64,000 nucleotides of DNA from an uncultured Thermoguttaceae bacterium (GTDB lineage Bacteria > Planctomycetota > Planctomycetia > Pirellulales > Thermoguttaceae). The translations under genes and the position numbers were made by a program. This document shows, in pieces, positions 36,342 to 46,600 of this stretch. Numbering within the stretch: position 1 is the stretch's first letter; each line of letters begins with the position of its first letter. The notes under the pieces were generated by a model that saw nothing but the letters and a program-made list of their open reading frames with translations, was not told the DNA's origin and made no database searches. Location of the stretch: the NCBI GenBank assembly GCA_938084835.1, contig CALKER010000018.1:1-64000 (forward strand). Reading direction: 5' to 3'.

Positions 36342-37571
36342 TCACAGACGAAGCCCAGTAGTGTCAAATTCCCACTTCTCTGCAGTTTGCATCATCTCTT
36401 TCCAAGATACCTCTTGACGCCGGTAGGCGGCCATGCGCCCGAGAATGGTGACTAAATTGCTCCGCACGCTTGGTTCCACGGTTGGGTTACTGGCATCCCC
36501 GCTACGAATAGCCTCGTAAAAGGTGCGGATGTTAGCCTCCGTGCCCGTAGTGTACAAACCTTCCACGCTTGTCTCGGGGAAAGGATTCTTGCCAACGATG
36601 CTTACAGATCGCCAGTAATCGGTGTCGGCGGTGCCGTCCGGTCCGAAAACGCGACAAGCAATTGTCTCATAACCAGTGCCCAATTGCTTGGAACTAAAGC
36701 TGAGCACGACATCCCCCGGAAAATAATAGATCACCGCAAAGTGATCCGAACAATCGCCACCACCTGTGCGAGCCTTTCGGCCGCCAGTCCCATAGGCTTT
36801 GATGGGATCGGCATTGATGAACCAGGTGGCTACGTCCAGAGCGTGGATATTCTGTTCGGTAATGACATCTCCTGAGAGTACCCGCAGCGCTGCCCAATTC
36901 CGCAGCTGAAGCTCCTTGTTATTAGGGTCTTGCGCAAGGGCTTCTTCTCGCCCAGGGTGGTGACTTGTATAGTAGCGGGCTTCCGCGCAAACAATAGGAC
37001 CAATAGCGCCGGCGTGAACCCGACGGACAACTTCCTGATAATGCGCATTAGCCCGCGTTTGAAAGTCCACGAGGAAGCACAATTTCTTTTGCCTCGCCTG
37101 TTGGCCGGCACGCAGTACGTCAAGGCATCCCGGCACATCCACCGCCACCGGTTTAGCCACAAAAACGTGGCTTCCGGCCTCCACAGAGGCAAGGCACTGC
37201 TCGGGATGAAAATACGAAGGTGTCTCAATAACGACCGCGTCCGGCCTGGTTTCAAGCAGGCGGCGATAACCGAGCAAACCCGTGAAGCGGTTTTTTTCCG
37301 GTACCTGATGGGCATTGCCGAGGGCATCCACACGATCTTCAAAGTAATCGGCCACCGCCGTGATGGAGTACCCCCCATGCTTGCGAAAAAGGTCCGCAAT
37401 CCATCGGCCGCGTCCCCCAGCACCGATGATACCCAGCGAGACTTTCTCATTCTGCTGATAAGAAAAGATCGCCTTCGCGGGCACAACTGAGAGCGTTCCG
37501 GCTGCCGAGGCAGCCAGGAATCCTCGCCGCTCCACTCCATGCGAATTCTGAGCCGTCGATTGCCTTTTCAT
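36342..37571 (-). CDS. Tat-exported Gfo/Idh/MocA oxidoreductase
   Basis: A 409-aa NAD(P)-dependent sugar-type oxidoreductase. The N-terminus has a twin-arginine signal (ERRGFLAASAAG), then the Rossmann motif LGIIGAGGRGRWIADLF (about 47-63), the EKP-like loop replaced by VFVAKPVAVDV (Lys conserved), and the C-terminal alpha/beta domain with EQNIHALDVATWF (candidate catalytic His). Planctomycetes encode many such exported copies, thought to bind cofactor before export and act on glycans in the periplasm. ATG start with AGGGGA seven bases upstream. Substrate unknown. Confidence 0.9.
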   Translation of the reverse strand: MKRQSTAQNSHGVERRGFLAASAAGTLSVVPAKAIFSYQQNEKVSLGIIGAGGRGRWIADLFRKHGGYSITAVADYFEDRVDALGNAHQVPEKNRFTGLLGYRRLLETRPDAVVIETPSYFHPEQCLASVEAGSHVFVAKPVAVDVPGCLDVLRAGQQARQKKLCFLVDFQTRANAHYQEVVRRVHAGAIGPIVCAEARYYTSHHPGREEALAQDPNNKELQLRNWAALRVLSGDVITEQNIHALDVATWFINADPIKAYGTGGRKARTGGGDCSDHFAVIYYFPGDVVLSFSSKQLGTGYETIACRVFGPDGTADTDYWRSVSIVGKNPFPETSVEGLYTTGTEANIRTFYEAIRSGDASNPTVEPSVRSNLVTILGRMAAYRRQEVSWKEMMQTAEKWEFDTTGLRL

Positions 37572-38081
37572 GACATGATCCCCTGACGCTTTGGGAAACT
37601 AGCTTCGATAATTAATGTGGGCCTCTACGGGATAACAAGACTCCCCCAGCTTCGCCACCGTAAATTTTTTAAAATGCTCCTATGTATTTCCCGTGACAAC
37701 CTACGCGGTTATGACAACGCTTTAGCATCGTCGCCTTCCGGCATTCCCGGGAGGTGACACCCCGTGCGATTAGGGCAATGCCTACCAATATCCCGGAGCC
37801 TTGGTAAGCTCAAGACCTTCGCCATCCCAAGGCCCATCCCCTCTCCGAAGCGATATCCACACACACCCGAACTGGTAATACACGCAAAAAATTTTACCGC
37901 AACAACCACCCGCAATTTAGCCACCCGGAGGTCACGCACGCGAAGGTGACCTCCTACTCTCGTCTGTGCCCACCCCCGAATTAAAGTAGCTCCAGTACCG
38001 AGGCAACACGAGCAAACATCCGAACTTAGATCCACAAAGGCCGGATCACTAAAATTCCGATTGGGCTACGTACCAATGCGT
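37572..38081. other. Intergenic, no gene recognised
   Basis: 510 bases between two minus-strand genes. No supported gene, RNA or repeat; only short partial palindromes. Confidence 0.45.
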
Positions 38082-38954
38082 TTAATTATCAACCGGTTTT
38101 CGCCGTTGGGATAAAAGCCACGAGCGCAGTTCCGACTCCAAGTAAGCGTGCCGCCAGACATCATGACCGACGCCCGGATACTCAGTGTATTTCACCTCCC
38201 GCGCCCCGGCAGCTTGGAGTGCGCGCACGGCCCGGCGCGAAAGCTCCGCCGGCACAGCCTTATCTTCAGCGCCGTGAAAGATCCACAACGGAATGTGGGC
38301 TATTTTGCAAGCCTCTTCCCCTGGCATCCCTCCACACAACGGAACACCAGCAGCAAACCATTGCGGCTTTCGAATCAGGAGGTCAAAAGTTCCGAATCCT
38401 CCCATGGAGAGCCCGGTCACATACTTACGGTCGGGATCCAGTGAGAACTCCCCTTCTAATGCCTCCAAAAGCTCGATTACAGCCACCATCGCTTGGGTAG
38501 GCGGCGGAAGATGGCGCATCCCATCTCGAAAACTGGGCCCCAGGTTAATCCAGGTGGTGGTCGGTGGACACTGCGGGGCCACCAAAAAACACGGGTCCGA
38601 CGCGTCAATTGCAAGCCGTACAAATTGCGGATGCCGCAGCTGGGCCTCATTATCCGTGCCGCGCTCTCCAATGCCATGCAAAAAGATGATGAGGGGCCAT
38701 TTCTTCCCCGGATCGTATCCTGCCGGCACCAACAGACGGTACGGAAGCTCGAACCCGTTGGCTCGGCGAAAGACTCGTTTTTCCATTCGCTTGCTCACTT
38801 CAGTGAAATCCAGCTCTTGACCCACGGCCGGTAAACTCCATAACAGACAGCCAAAGTTGATAAACGCTGCAAGACTAGTCAAAATAAACCTCGTACCAAG
38901 GCATTTATCGGTCGCACGCTTCACAAGCAACTTCTCAATCATGGTTGTCATCAT
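38082..38954 (-). CDS. Secreted esterase, PHB-depolymerase/feruloyl-esterase-like
   Basis: A 290-aa exported alpha/beta-hydrolase. Signal region TSLAAFINFGCLLWSLPAVGQ, then the mature domain: PYRLLVPAGYDPGKKWPLIIFLHGIGERGTDN (oxyanion turn HGIGERG), VTGLSMGGFGTFDL with nucleophile S183, GAEDKAVP with the acid Asp, and GVGHDVW with the catalytic His. This pattern is typical of the dienelactone/phospholipase-carboxylesterase-like esterases that planctomycetes use on plant or algal polysaccharides. The ATG at 38954 has GGGAG eight bases upstream; a GTG at 38978 and an ATG at 38969 are also in frame. The exact ester cleaved is unknown. Confidence 0.85.
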   Translation of the reverse strand: MMTTMIEKLLVKRATDKCLGTRFILTSLAAFINFGCLLWSLPAVGQELDFTEVSKRMEKRVFRRANGFELPYRLLVPAGYDPGKKWPLIIFLHGIGERGTDNEAQLRHPQFVRLAIDASDPCFLVAPQCPPTTTWINLGPSFRDGMRHLPPPTQAMVAVIELLEALEGEFSLDPDRKYVTGLSMGGFGTFDLLIRKPQWFAAGVPLCGGMPGEEACKIAHIPLWIFHGAEDKAVPAELSRRAVRALQAAGAREVKYTEYPGVGHDVWRHAYLESELRSWLLSQRRKPVDN

Positions 38955-39740
38955 GCGAATTGCTCCCATCAAGCCCACGCATGCTCTAGGCAGACATTAA
39001 CTCCAACCGTGAGATTCCCCGCGATTTTCCTTGATACCGTGAACCTCCTGCCGGCAAGAGCGCCTGAGCCCGAAGGCACATTGCGAAACCTCTCAAAAAT
39101 TTGATGATAAAGCTTTCCTTACCGGAATGCTCCTAGGGGAAGTTGAGTGCCGCATCATGCCGAATACCAAGGCAAGCCCCTCCTCAACGGCGCGCACAAT
39201 GACAATGCCCCGGCGCTACCGATCCTCAACCGGCGCTTGGCCGTGCGATGGGTCGGTCCAAGTCTACCTCCGAGGTAGTCTCTTGAAAATGGGCCCCTGA
39301 TCCTCCAACTTTGACGCCAAAAGGCTAAGATTTCGGAACAGGTTGAGAAAGCTCGCCTCCGGCCATCGGATTATGATTGGCGAAGAACGCGGCACTACCC
39401 TCTTCCTTAAGAAGAAGCTTGCCCCTATCTCCCACCCGGCACGGACCCGACGACGGAAGGAAACGCTGCCAAAATGTGAGGCACAATTTTGCCAGGGTGA
39501 CTTAACACGCGATGGGAATCTTGTTAGACTTGCCCGTGGTGCGTTTACCACTGCAACCTCCGTCAAAATTGCTTACCACAACACGATTTTCAGTTCTCGG
39601 AATAACCCACGTTGTAGGTGCGGACGCTTTCCCTAAGAGATCGCAGGGCTTACTTAGTCTGAACGAGGGCAAAAACCGGAGCAATCAACGATACGAAACA
39701 AAAAGCAAGCCCGAGAAGACACAATAGTGGCATCAAGCCG
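38955..39740. other. Long divergent spacer
   Basis: 786 bases between divergent genes (esterase leftward, GH26 rightward). No supported coding frame and no clear promoter pair. Possible regulatory region for both carbohydrate-active genes, from position only. Confidence 0.45.
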
Positions 39741-41519
39741 ATGCTTCAACTGTCCCGAAATTCCGAAACGCCTTTTCTCAGTGGGGGTGCGGCGATGTGG
39801 TTCACAAGGCTTAAGGCAAAGCTTTCTTGGACTGGATTGATTTGGGCCGTGGCCCTGGTCATCGCTGTGAGTGTGGGCCGGCTTTCACCCGGGTATGAAC
39901 CAGCCAATCGTAATCTTTGTCCTAAAGGTCGCGAGATCCTTGATTACTTTCGCGAAGTTTACGGCAAACGTCTTCTTTCCGGTTACAACATCTACCCCCA
40001 CACTCCCGATGTTTACGAGCAAACGGGGATGCTTGCTGCCATTTGGGGCCGGGACATGCAGTGGCTTGGTGATGTTGACGAAGTAATTGCCCATGCAAAG
40101 GCGTATGGATATATTCTTACCCTCCATTGGCACTGGTTTTTCGACGGTGATTCTGCGTGGTCGGGCAAACGAAAGTCGCCAGTGGACGTAGGCCGCGTTG
40201 TGAGCCCAGGGACTCATGAACATGCAAGAGCCCTTCAAGAAATGGCGGCCGCCGCGGACGTCCTCACCCGTTTGCAGGAGGCGGGTATTGTGGTTCTGTG
40301 GCGACCTCTACACGAAATTGACGGTGGCTGGTTCTGGTGGACGGATCTTAAAAAACCCGAAAATACCGCCGAATTGTGGCGGATGATGTTTCGGTACTTT
40401 ACCTATGAGCGAAGGCTCAACAACCTGATCTGGGTTTACAGCGCCGGGGTGGGTGATTTGAGAAAGAAACCGGTGGAACTACGGAAGCGGTTTTATCCCG
40501 GGCCCGAGTATGTGGACATCTCCGGTATCGACCTTTACGGGGTGGACCCCTTGCAGGACGAGGAACCGTACTGGAGGTTTTTTAAGGCCATGGCCGAGGT
40601 CTCGCCGGGTAAGCTTCTTGCGCTTGGCGAATGCGACGAGCTGCCCAACCCGGAGAAGCTGGCGGCGGGTTTAACCCCGATGTGGCTTTATGCCCTTCCC
40701 TGGTGGGGCACACCAGCTCCCCGTCGGCCGATAGACCGTGCCCTTGCCTTCATGCGCCACCCGCTTATCGTCACCCTGGAGGAGCTGCCGGCCTTCGGAG
40801 GTGAGGACACGCCACCGGTAGTGGGGATTCTTTGCCCACTTGACGACGGCTCGGCATGGTTCGACGGCCGTGAGGTCGAGATCGAAGGATATGCCGTGGA
40901 CCGTCGGGGAAAGGTCACCCACGTTGAATTTTGGGCGGGAGATGCCCAGGTCGGGCTTCTCCGTGATCCTCCGCAGAAGTTCCGTTGGCAGTGGAAGGAC
41001 GTCCCGCCGGGGTGTTACGATCTCCGCGCTGTGGCAGTGGATATTGCCGGCCAAAAAATGCGTTCCAACCGCATCCATCTTGCGGTGGGAGTGGTGGATT
41101 TAGCACGGGGCAAGAGGGTGGAAGTCTCCGGCGGTACCAATCCCGAGGCCGCCGTTGATGGGTCTTATTACACCTCGTGGCGCGCACCACAAACGGCCGA
41201 AGAAGCCTGGATCAAGGTGGACCTCGGCCAACCGTACCTTATTAGCCGAGTGAACCTCGTGTGGGGTTGGAAAATTCACCCGGAGCATCTCGTCGTGGAA
41301 GTCAACCTGGCGTCCTCCTCGGATGCAGAGCAGTGGCAGGCGGTTTACGAAGCCAAAAACCTCCCCTGGCAGGTGTGGAAAGCTACGCACCGCTTGGAGT
41401 TTGAACCCGTCGAAGCCCGCACGATACGAGTGCGGCTCCTTCGCAGAGCCAACAGACAGACGTGGGGTGGTTACGATTTAGCCGCCTTAGAAATCCCCGT
41501 GCCAGCTGCAGGTAGATAG
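39741..41519 (+). CDS. GH26 beta-mannanase-like enzyme with discoidin domain
   Basis: A 592-aa exported glycoside hydrolase. An N-terminal hydrophobic segment (WTGLIWAVALVIAVSVG) acts as signal or anchor. The GH26 domain spans about residues 50-330: WRPLHEIDGGWFWW with acid/base E192 and LLALGECDELP with nucleophile candidate E297; WVYSAG and VDISGIDLYG are also typical. Residues about 350-440 form an Ig-like beta domain (VEIEGYAVDRRGKVTHVEFW). Residues about 445-585 form an F5/8 type C (discoidin) domain (AAVDGSYYTSWRAP, IKVDLGQPYLISRVNLVWGW) likely to bind glycans. Beta-mannan cleavage is inferred from the family; some GH26 members cut xylan. ATG start; an ATG 18 codons later is an alternative. 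Confidence 0.87.
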   Translation: MLQLSRNSETPFLSGGAAMWFTRLKAKLSWTGLIWAVALVIAVSVGRLSPGYEPANRNLCPKGREILDYFREVYGKRLLSGYNIYPHTPDVYEQTGMLAAIWGRDMQWLGDVDEVIAHAKAYGYILTLHWHWFFDGDSAWSGKRKSPVDVGRVVSPGTHEHARALQEMAAAADVLTRLQEAGIVVLWRPLHEIDGGWFWWTDLKKPENTAELWRMMFRYFTYERRLNNLIWVYSAGVGDLRKKPVELRKRFYPGPEYVDISGIDLYGVDPLQDEEPYWRFFKAMAEVSPGKLLALGECDELPNPEKLAAGLTPMWLYALPWWGTPAPRRPIDRALAFMRHPLIVTLEELPAFGGEDTPPVVGILCPLDDGSAWFDGREVEIEGYAVDRRGKVTHVEFWAGDAQVGLLRDPPQKFRWQWKDVPPGCYDLRAVAVDIAGQKMRSNRIHLAVGVVDLARGKRVEVSGGTNPEAAVDGSYYTSWRAPQTAEEAWIKVDLGQPYLISRVNLVWGWKIHPEHLVVEVNLASSSDAEQWQAVYEAKNLPWQVWKATHRLEFEPVEARTIRVRLLRRANRQTWGGYDLAALEIPVPAAGR

Positions 41520-41652
41520 GTGAACTTCTTCCCCAAAAAGTGCGTGACAACACACACCCTTAAAGTAAGTGAAAATGCTCAACCTCATCGAGGAGGCCTT
41601 AAATCTTTGCCCAAACCGCTTTGATTTACAGTTCTAACATGTTGACCAAATC

Positions 41653-42870
41653 TCAAGGCATGTCGATTAAAATTTGGGCGCAGAAGTTTTCGTTGACAGC
41701 ATGAGGGGATAACTGAAGGGGATGCACCGGCGCTTCTGCTTCTGGTGACCAACGAAGCTCCCGCGTGTTGATTTGCAAGGCTGTGACAATCAGCCGGGTT
41801 ATCACCGGTTCCCACCTTTGGGTGCTATAGCAGTGTTCCACAAATTTTCGCCCCCTTTGACCGAGAGTACGGCGCAGGTCCGGTGAGCGAGCCCACCGCT
41901 CCGCTACGACGGCCCACTGCGCTTCATCGACCGCAAGCTCGCCCGTTTGGTTTGGAATGACCATTTCGCGGTGAACGCCCACGGGATTAGCAAGGACGGG
42001 TAACCCGGCGGCCATATACTGCAAGAGTTTTAAGCCGCATTTGCCGCGACTCCACCCGTCCGGGGGCATCCACGCTACCCCAATAGTTGCAGAGGCCAGT
42101 GAGAAGGCCTCCGTCTGGCGGCTCCACGGCCAAAGCTCCATGGCAATGCCCGATAGGCCCGGCAACCGGTCGCACACAACCCGCAAAATAACATCGGGTA
42201 GCACCGCGGCTATTTTTTGAAAATATGGCGAAGCCCTTTCGAGCGAAGGCAAGGTCGCCGCGCTTCCAATCCACACCAGTCGAACCGGACCGTCAGAATT
42301 TTCATGCTTGGCAAGAGGATAGAGAGAAGGATCAACGCAAGTGGGAACGATCACACAGGGAGGTAGAGGCTCCTTGCAGCCGGATAGCTCAGGGTCCTGG
42401 CAGTCGATGGTTCGTTTGGTACGGTCGGAGGTGCTTTTCGCTTCTTGAAATCGCTTCACGTGGGCTGCTAGAAAACGATTACCCGCGATGACAACATCGG
42501 CAGCACGCACCGTTAGCGCAAAACGCAAGCGACGATACCAACTGGAGGCTCCCTTCCGGTGAAAGCTATCTCGGCGAAAGACAGCGTCGTCCACATCGTA
42601 GATGAGACATCGGCAGCACCGCCGCAGAACTGCAAGCTCCCAGGGAGAAAAGAGCTTTCGCTGAAGGAAAACCCCGCGGGCGGCGCGGAGTTGACGAAAT
42701 TGCCGCCACCGTTGATACAAACCGCGTGCGATCGGCCATACTTCCACGCGTAACCCCAGGCGCTCCAGTGCCGGCCGATATGGCAGAAACCGGTACCGGT
42801 AACAAACGTGATCGGGAGCTTCTATGAGGACCACAAGGCTGTCGGCCGAGGCATTTGATTCCGGGCGCAT
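41653..42870 (-). CDS. Glycosyltransferase, GT4-like (GT-B fold)
   Basis: A 405-aa cytoplasmic or membrane-associated sugar transferase. The N-terminal Rossmann-like half includes VFLQRKLFSPWELAVLRR, CLIYDVDDAVF (the YDxDDA segment frequent in this group) and AADVVIAGNRFLAAHV. The C-terminal donor-binding half has RLVWIGSAATLPSLE and KCGLKLLQYMAAGLPVLANPVGVHREMV, the position of the GT4 E-x7-E region; Lys-Leu-Leu replaces the first conserved Glu. Acceptor and sugar are unknown. The frame is open to a TTG at 42957, but the ATG at 42870 has GGGAG about 10 bases upstream and starts near the first strand. It converges with the GH26 gene (134 bases apart). Confidence 0.82.
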   Translation of the reverse strand: MRPESNASADSLVVLIEAPDHVCYRYRFLPYRPALERLGLRVEVWPIARGLYQRWRQFRQLRAARGVFLQRKLFSPWELAVLRRCCRCLIYDVDDAVFRRDSFHRKGASSWYRRLRFALTVRAADVVIAGNRFLAAHVKRFQEAKSTSDRTKRTIDCQDPELSGCKEPLPPCVIVPTCVDPSLYPLAKHENSDGPVRLVWIGSAATLPSLERASPYFQKIAAVLPDVILRVVCDRLPGLSGIAMELWPWSRQTEAFSLASATIGVAWMPPDGWSRGKCGLKLLQYMAAGLPVLANPVGVHREMVIPNQTGELAVDEAQWAVVAERWARSPDLRRTLGQRGRKFVEHCYSTQRWEPVITRLIVTALQINTRELRWSPEAEAPVHPLQLSPHAVNENFCAQILIDMP

Positions 42871-43617
42871 AAAACTTAAGCTCCCAGCCCGACGGCAAAA
42901 TTCATGCGGTTTTCCCGCACCAATCCGCCCATGAACCATGTCTTGCCGGTTACGCAAAAAATCGGCACGAAGACCCCCGCTTGGTTTCTATCAATGTCAA
43001 ACGCGGCTTGAACCTCTTTTCCCTGAAACAAATGGCCGAACTTTGCCGGCCACCGGGCCGCGCGGGACTTCCCTGAGGCAGCGCCTAACTTTTGGGGCGT
43101 AAGTGCGCGCTTGGACGCCAATATCATCGGTGCAGCATCCATGAGGGTCCTGCGCTTATAATCGTGAAAACTCAATATTGCCTGAATTAAATGCCTTGCC
43201 TTTGCTCCGATATGATCAAATTCCCGGCAGGGAGTTGTGGTCTGAGCCAATTAGTTCGACAATCGCCTTTGTAATCTAAGCCTTTGGCCGAGAACAACCG
43301 CCGCCGAAAAATATGCCGCCTTTCGTCAAAGCAGTCACCGGCAACCTTTAACCACATAACCGCGAAAGATGCGTAATCCTAAGGTGTTTGTAGTTCTGAG
43401 GAGACGATTTTTCCCCGAGCGGCAGCTAAAATACAAGGTCAATTCGAGATCACTGAGGGCAAGGAAACAGCAAACCACTGAATCCCAAGGTTGTGCGGAC
43501 TCGAAGTCATCCCGCAAAATGTCAAAAAGATATCAAGAGGCAGAGACGCGAGGCCCTCGCACACTCCCGTTGATTGAATTTTCCTTAGCAACCAGCAAAC
43601 TCCAGAGAGCTTAACCA
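42871..43617. other. Long divergent spacer
   Basis: 747 bases between the glycosyltransferase gene (leftward) and the 1016-aa gene (rightward). No coding frame, RNA gene or strong hairpin recognised. Confidence 0.45.
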
Positions 43618-46600
43618 ATGGTGCGTGCATCGCGAGCGGTCCAGGCGGCACAACGGCTTTCCAATCCACTCCGAAGGCCTGATGTGCCACTTTTCTGTCG
43701 AAACTTAAGGGCTCCAAAGTTGTTCCCTGGGGACTTACCCTCGCTTAAAACTCTCTTCCCATCTTTGCTTTGGAAGGCTTGGCCACTGGTGACCCTCTTT
43801 GTTTGGCCGTTGGTCACACTTTTTGTTTGGCAAAGGGCCTGGTGCCACGATCAGCTTTCAAGCCACCCGACTGTAGCCACGGGCGAAATCAGGGCGGATC
43901 TTCCATTCACTATTTCCTTCCCGGCGCAGGAAGCACGCTTTGTTCGGGTAGTTATCCATCAAAGTGTGCACGGGCAAGCATGCATCGACGAACTGGAGAT
44001 TTTCTCCCCGGATGTTGCCGGTAATCTTGCTTTGGCTAGCCGGGGAGCTCAGGCTAGTGCCTCTTCCTGTTTGCCTGGATACGACATCCACCGCATCGAG
44101 CACCTCAACGACAGTCGCTATGGCAATAGTCATAGCTGGATTGCAGCCAGCATGGGCGAGGAATGGGCACAAATTGCCTTGCCTGAGGTTTACCGGGTCA
44201 ACCGGATTGTGATTTCTCGCGATCGCGAGGGTGTCTACCACGATCGCCTGCCCACAGAGCTCAGCGTGTCGCTTTCCCTTGATGGGAAAAATTGGAGGAC
44301 AGTGGCTCGCGCCCACTTGGTGCCTGCGGATCCACACAAACCGCGATACACGGGTCCGCTTAAGCTTCCTTCTTCGCCAACCTACGGAGCGTTAGTGGAA
44401 TATGCCTTTGACTGCGAACGATACACGTGGAGCAAGATCTCAGCGGAGGATCACTTGTCGCCGCTGCGACAGGACCGCCCCGCGGTGCCAGGTGGACCTC
44501 CGTATTGGGCGGCGCTGTGCCGCAGGGAACCAGTGGAACGGACCTTGTTTCTTTTCTCCGAGCTGATCAAGCGATTGAAAGCCAAGGGCGTCAACACAGC
44601 CGAGGAAGAATCCGAGTGGCTTTCTCTTTCCAACCAGTGGGAAAAAATACGCACCTTTGCTGGAGCGGAGGAGAAAACTCTCAACGAGTTCTATCGACAA
44701 GTTCGTTGGGCGAAGCGCCGTGCTTTGTTCCGAGATCCGGACTTAGCCCCGCTTCAACGCATCCTTTTTGTCAAGCGACACCCGTATCACAGCTCTCATA
44801 ATTACAGCGATATTCTCGACTCCGAATTCCGACCTGGTGGAGGCGTGTTTATTTTGGAAATTCCGTACGTAAACGGAGGGCTGGAGCCGGCAGCAGGGCA
44901 GTTGCGCAAGCTATTCGATGCTTCCGCGGGTATTGCCCGCGACCCGGTGGCCGACTTCGATGCCAAAACCGTTTATTTTGCTTACCGTCCACACATAAGC
45001 CACCGGCCCGATTGGAGGTCGTATTGGCACCTGATGGCGGTCGGTGTCGATGGCGTCAATCTCCGCCAGCTAACCGACGGGCCATTTCACGATTATTACC
45101 CATGTCCCCTTCCCGACGGCGCCCTTGCGTTTATTTCCACGCGAATTCAATCCCGGTATTTGTGTTGGCGACCGCAGGTGTTCGTGCTCTTTATTCTGGA
45201 GGCAGATGGCTCGCTGATCCGCCCACTGTCGTTCGCCAATTTGAGCGAGTGGACACCGACACTCCTCCGCGATGGCCGGATTTTGTGGACAAGATCGGAA
45301 TATTTGGACAAAGGAGCAGATTTTGGTCACACTTTATGGGCAATCCGCCCCGATGGTACACAAGCGGAGCTTATCTTTGGCAACAACACCTTCAACTGCT
45401 ACATCAACGCTCACGAAATGCCCGGGACTCGCGAGCTATGTTGCACTCTAATATCTCACGGGGGCGATCATAATGGACCGATTGCTTTGATCGACCGCAG
45501 CAAAAGTCCTTTCGATCCCTCAGCCATTACCAATATCACACCCGACGTCACCCCACAGTACAACATGAATTGGTTGCGGTGGGAATGCTTCCGGGATCCG
45601 CATCCCATTTCCTGGGAATACATCTTGGTAAGCCATGCGCCAACCGAGCATTTCGGCTTGTACGTGATCGACCGCTACGGGAACCGGGAGCTACTTTACC
45701 TTGACCCGAAGATCGGCAGCATGTCCCCGTCACCGTTGCAGGCGCGACCTCGTCCGCCCCGCCTGCCTGTACTAACCGCTCCTGCTTTTGCCCGAGAAAA
45801 TACAGCCGTTGTCACTCTGGTGGACGCGTACGCAGGAGTTACACCGCCACTTGTGCGCGGGCAGGCCAAATATCTCCGCGTCTGCGAAGAAGTGCGAGCA
45901 CCACTGGAAAAACTTCCCAACGGGGAATATCGGTGGGATCATGAACCGTTTATGGATTTCTATGCCACGCCCACGCATTTGATCAATGGGCCTTGGGGCT
46001 GGCCCAGCTATGTGGCCAAAACTGCTTGGGGCCTTGTGGAACTGGACGAATCGGGCTCGGCTACCTTCGAGGTGCCGGCTGGGCGGATGCTCTACTTCCA
46101 ACTCCTGGACAGTCAATTCAACGAGCTACAGCGGATGCGAAGTGTGGTGCAGTTTTACCCTGGCGAATACCGAAGCTGTATCGGCTGCCACGACGACCGT
46201 CGCAGTGCTCCGCCAGCGGTACGTCGGCTGGCAGTCGGGGCCACGGTCAAAAAGCTACTCCCTCCTCCCTGGGGCCAAAAACCATTCTCCTATGAACAGA
46301 TCGTGCAACCAATTCTCGATAAGCACTGTGTTTCATGCCATAACCAGACGGACCCCCGCGGCCTAGATCTAACCGGTCGACTCGATAGCGAGCTAATACC
46401 GGCGTCTTACCGCACACTGATTGCCGGGGGATGGGTTCATTACTTCGATTGTCGGTGGTCGCTTCAGCACTCAAAGGCCGAACCGTTAACCTTTGGCACC
46501 CTCCGCAGCCGGCTGTGGACTGTCTTGAATGCCGGCCATTACAACGTTCGGTTAACGCCGGATGAGGTTCATGCGCTGAAATGCTGGATCGATCTAAACT

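Noticed and set aside
36830..37540. 236-codon frame overlapping the Gfo/Idh gene in another phase
   Set aside because: Shadow frame; the Tat signal, Rossmann motif and ribosome binding site belong to the other phase.
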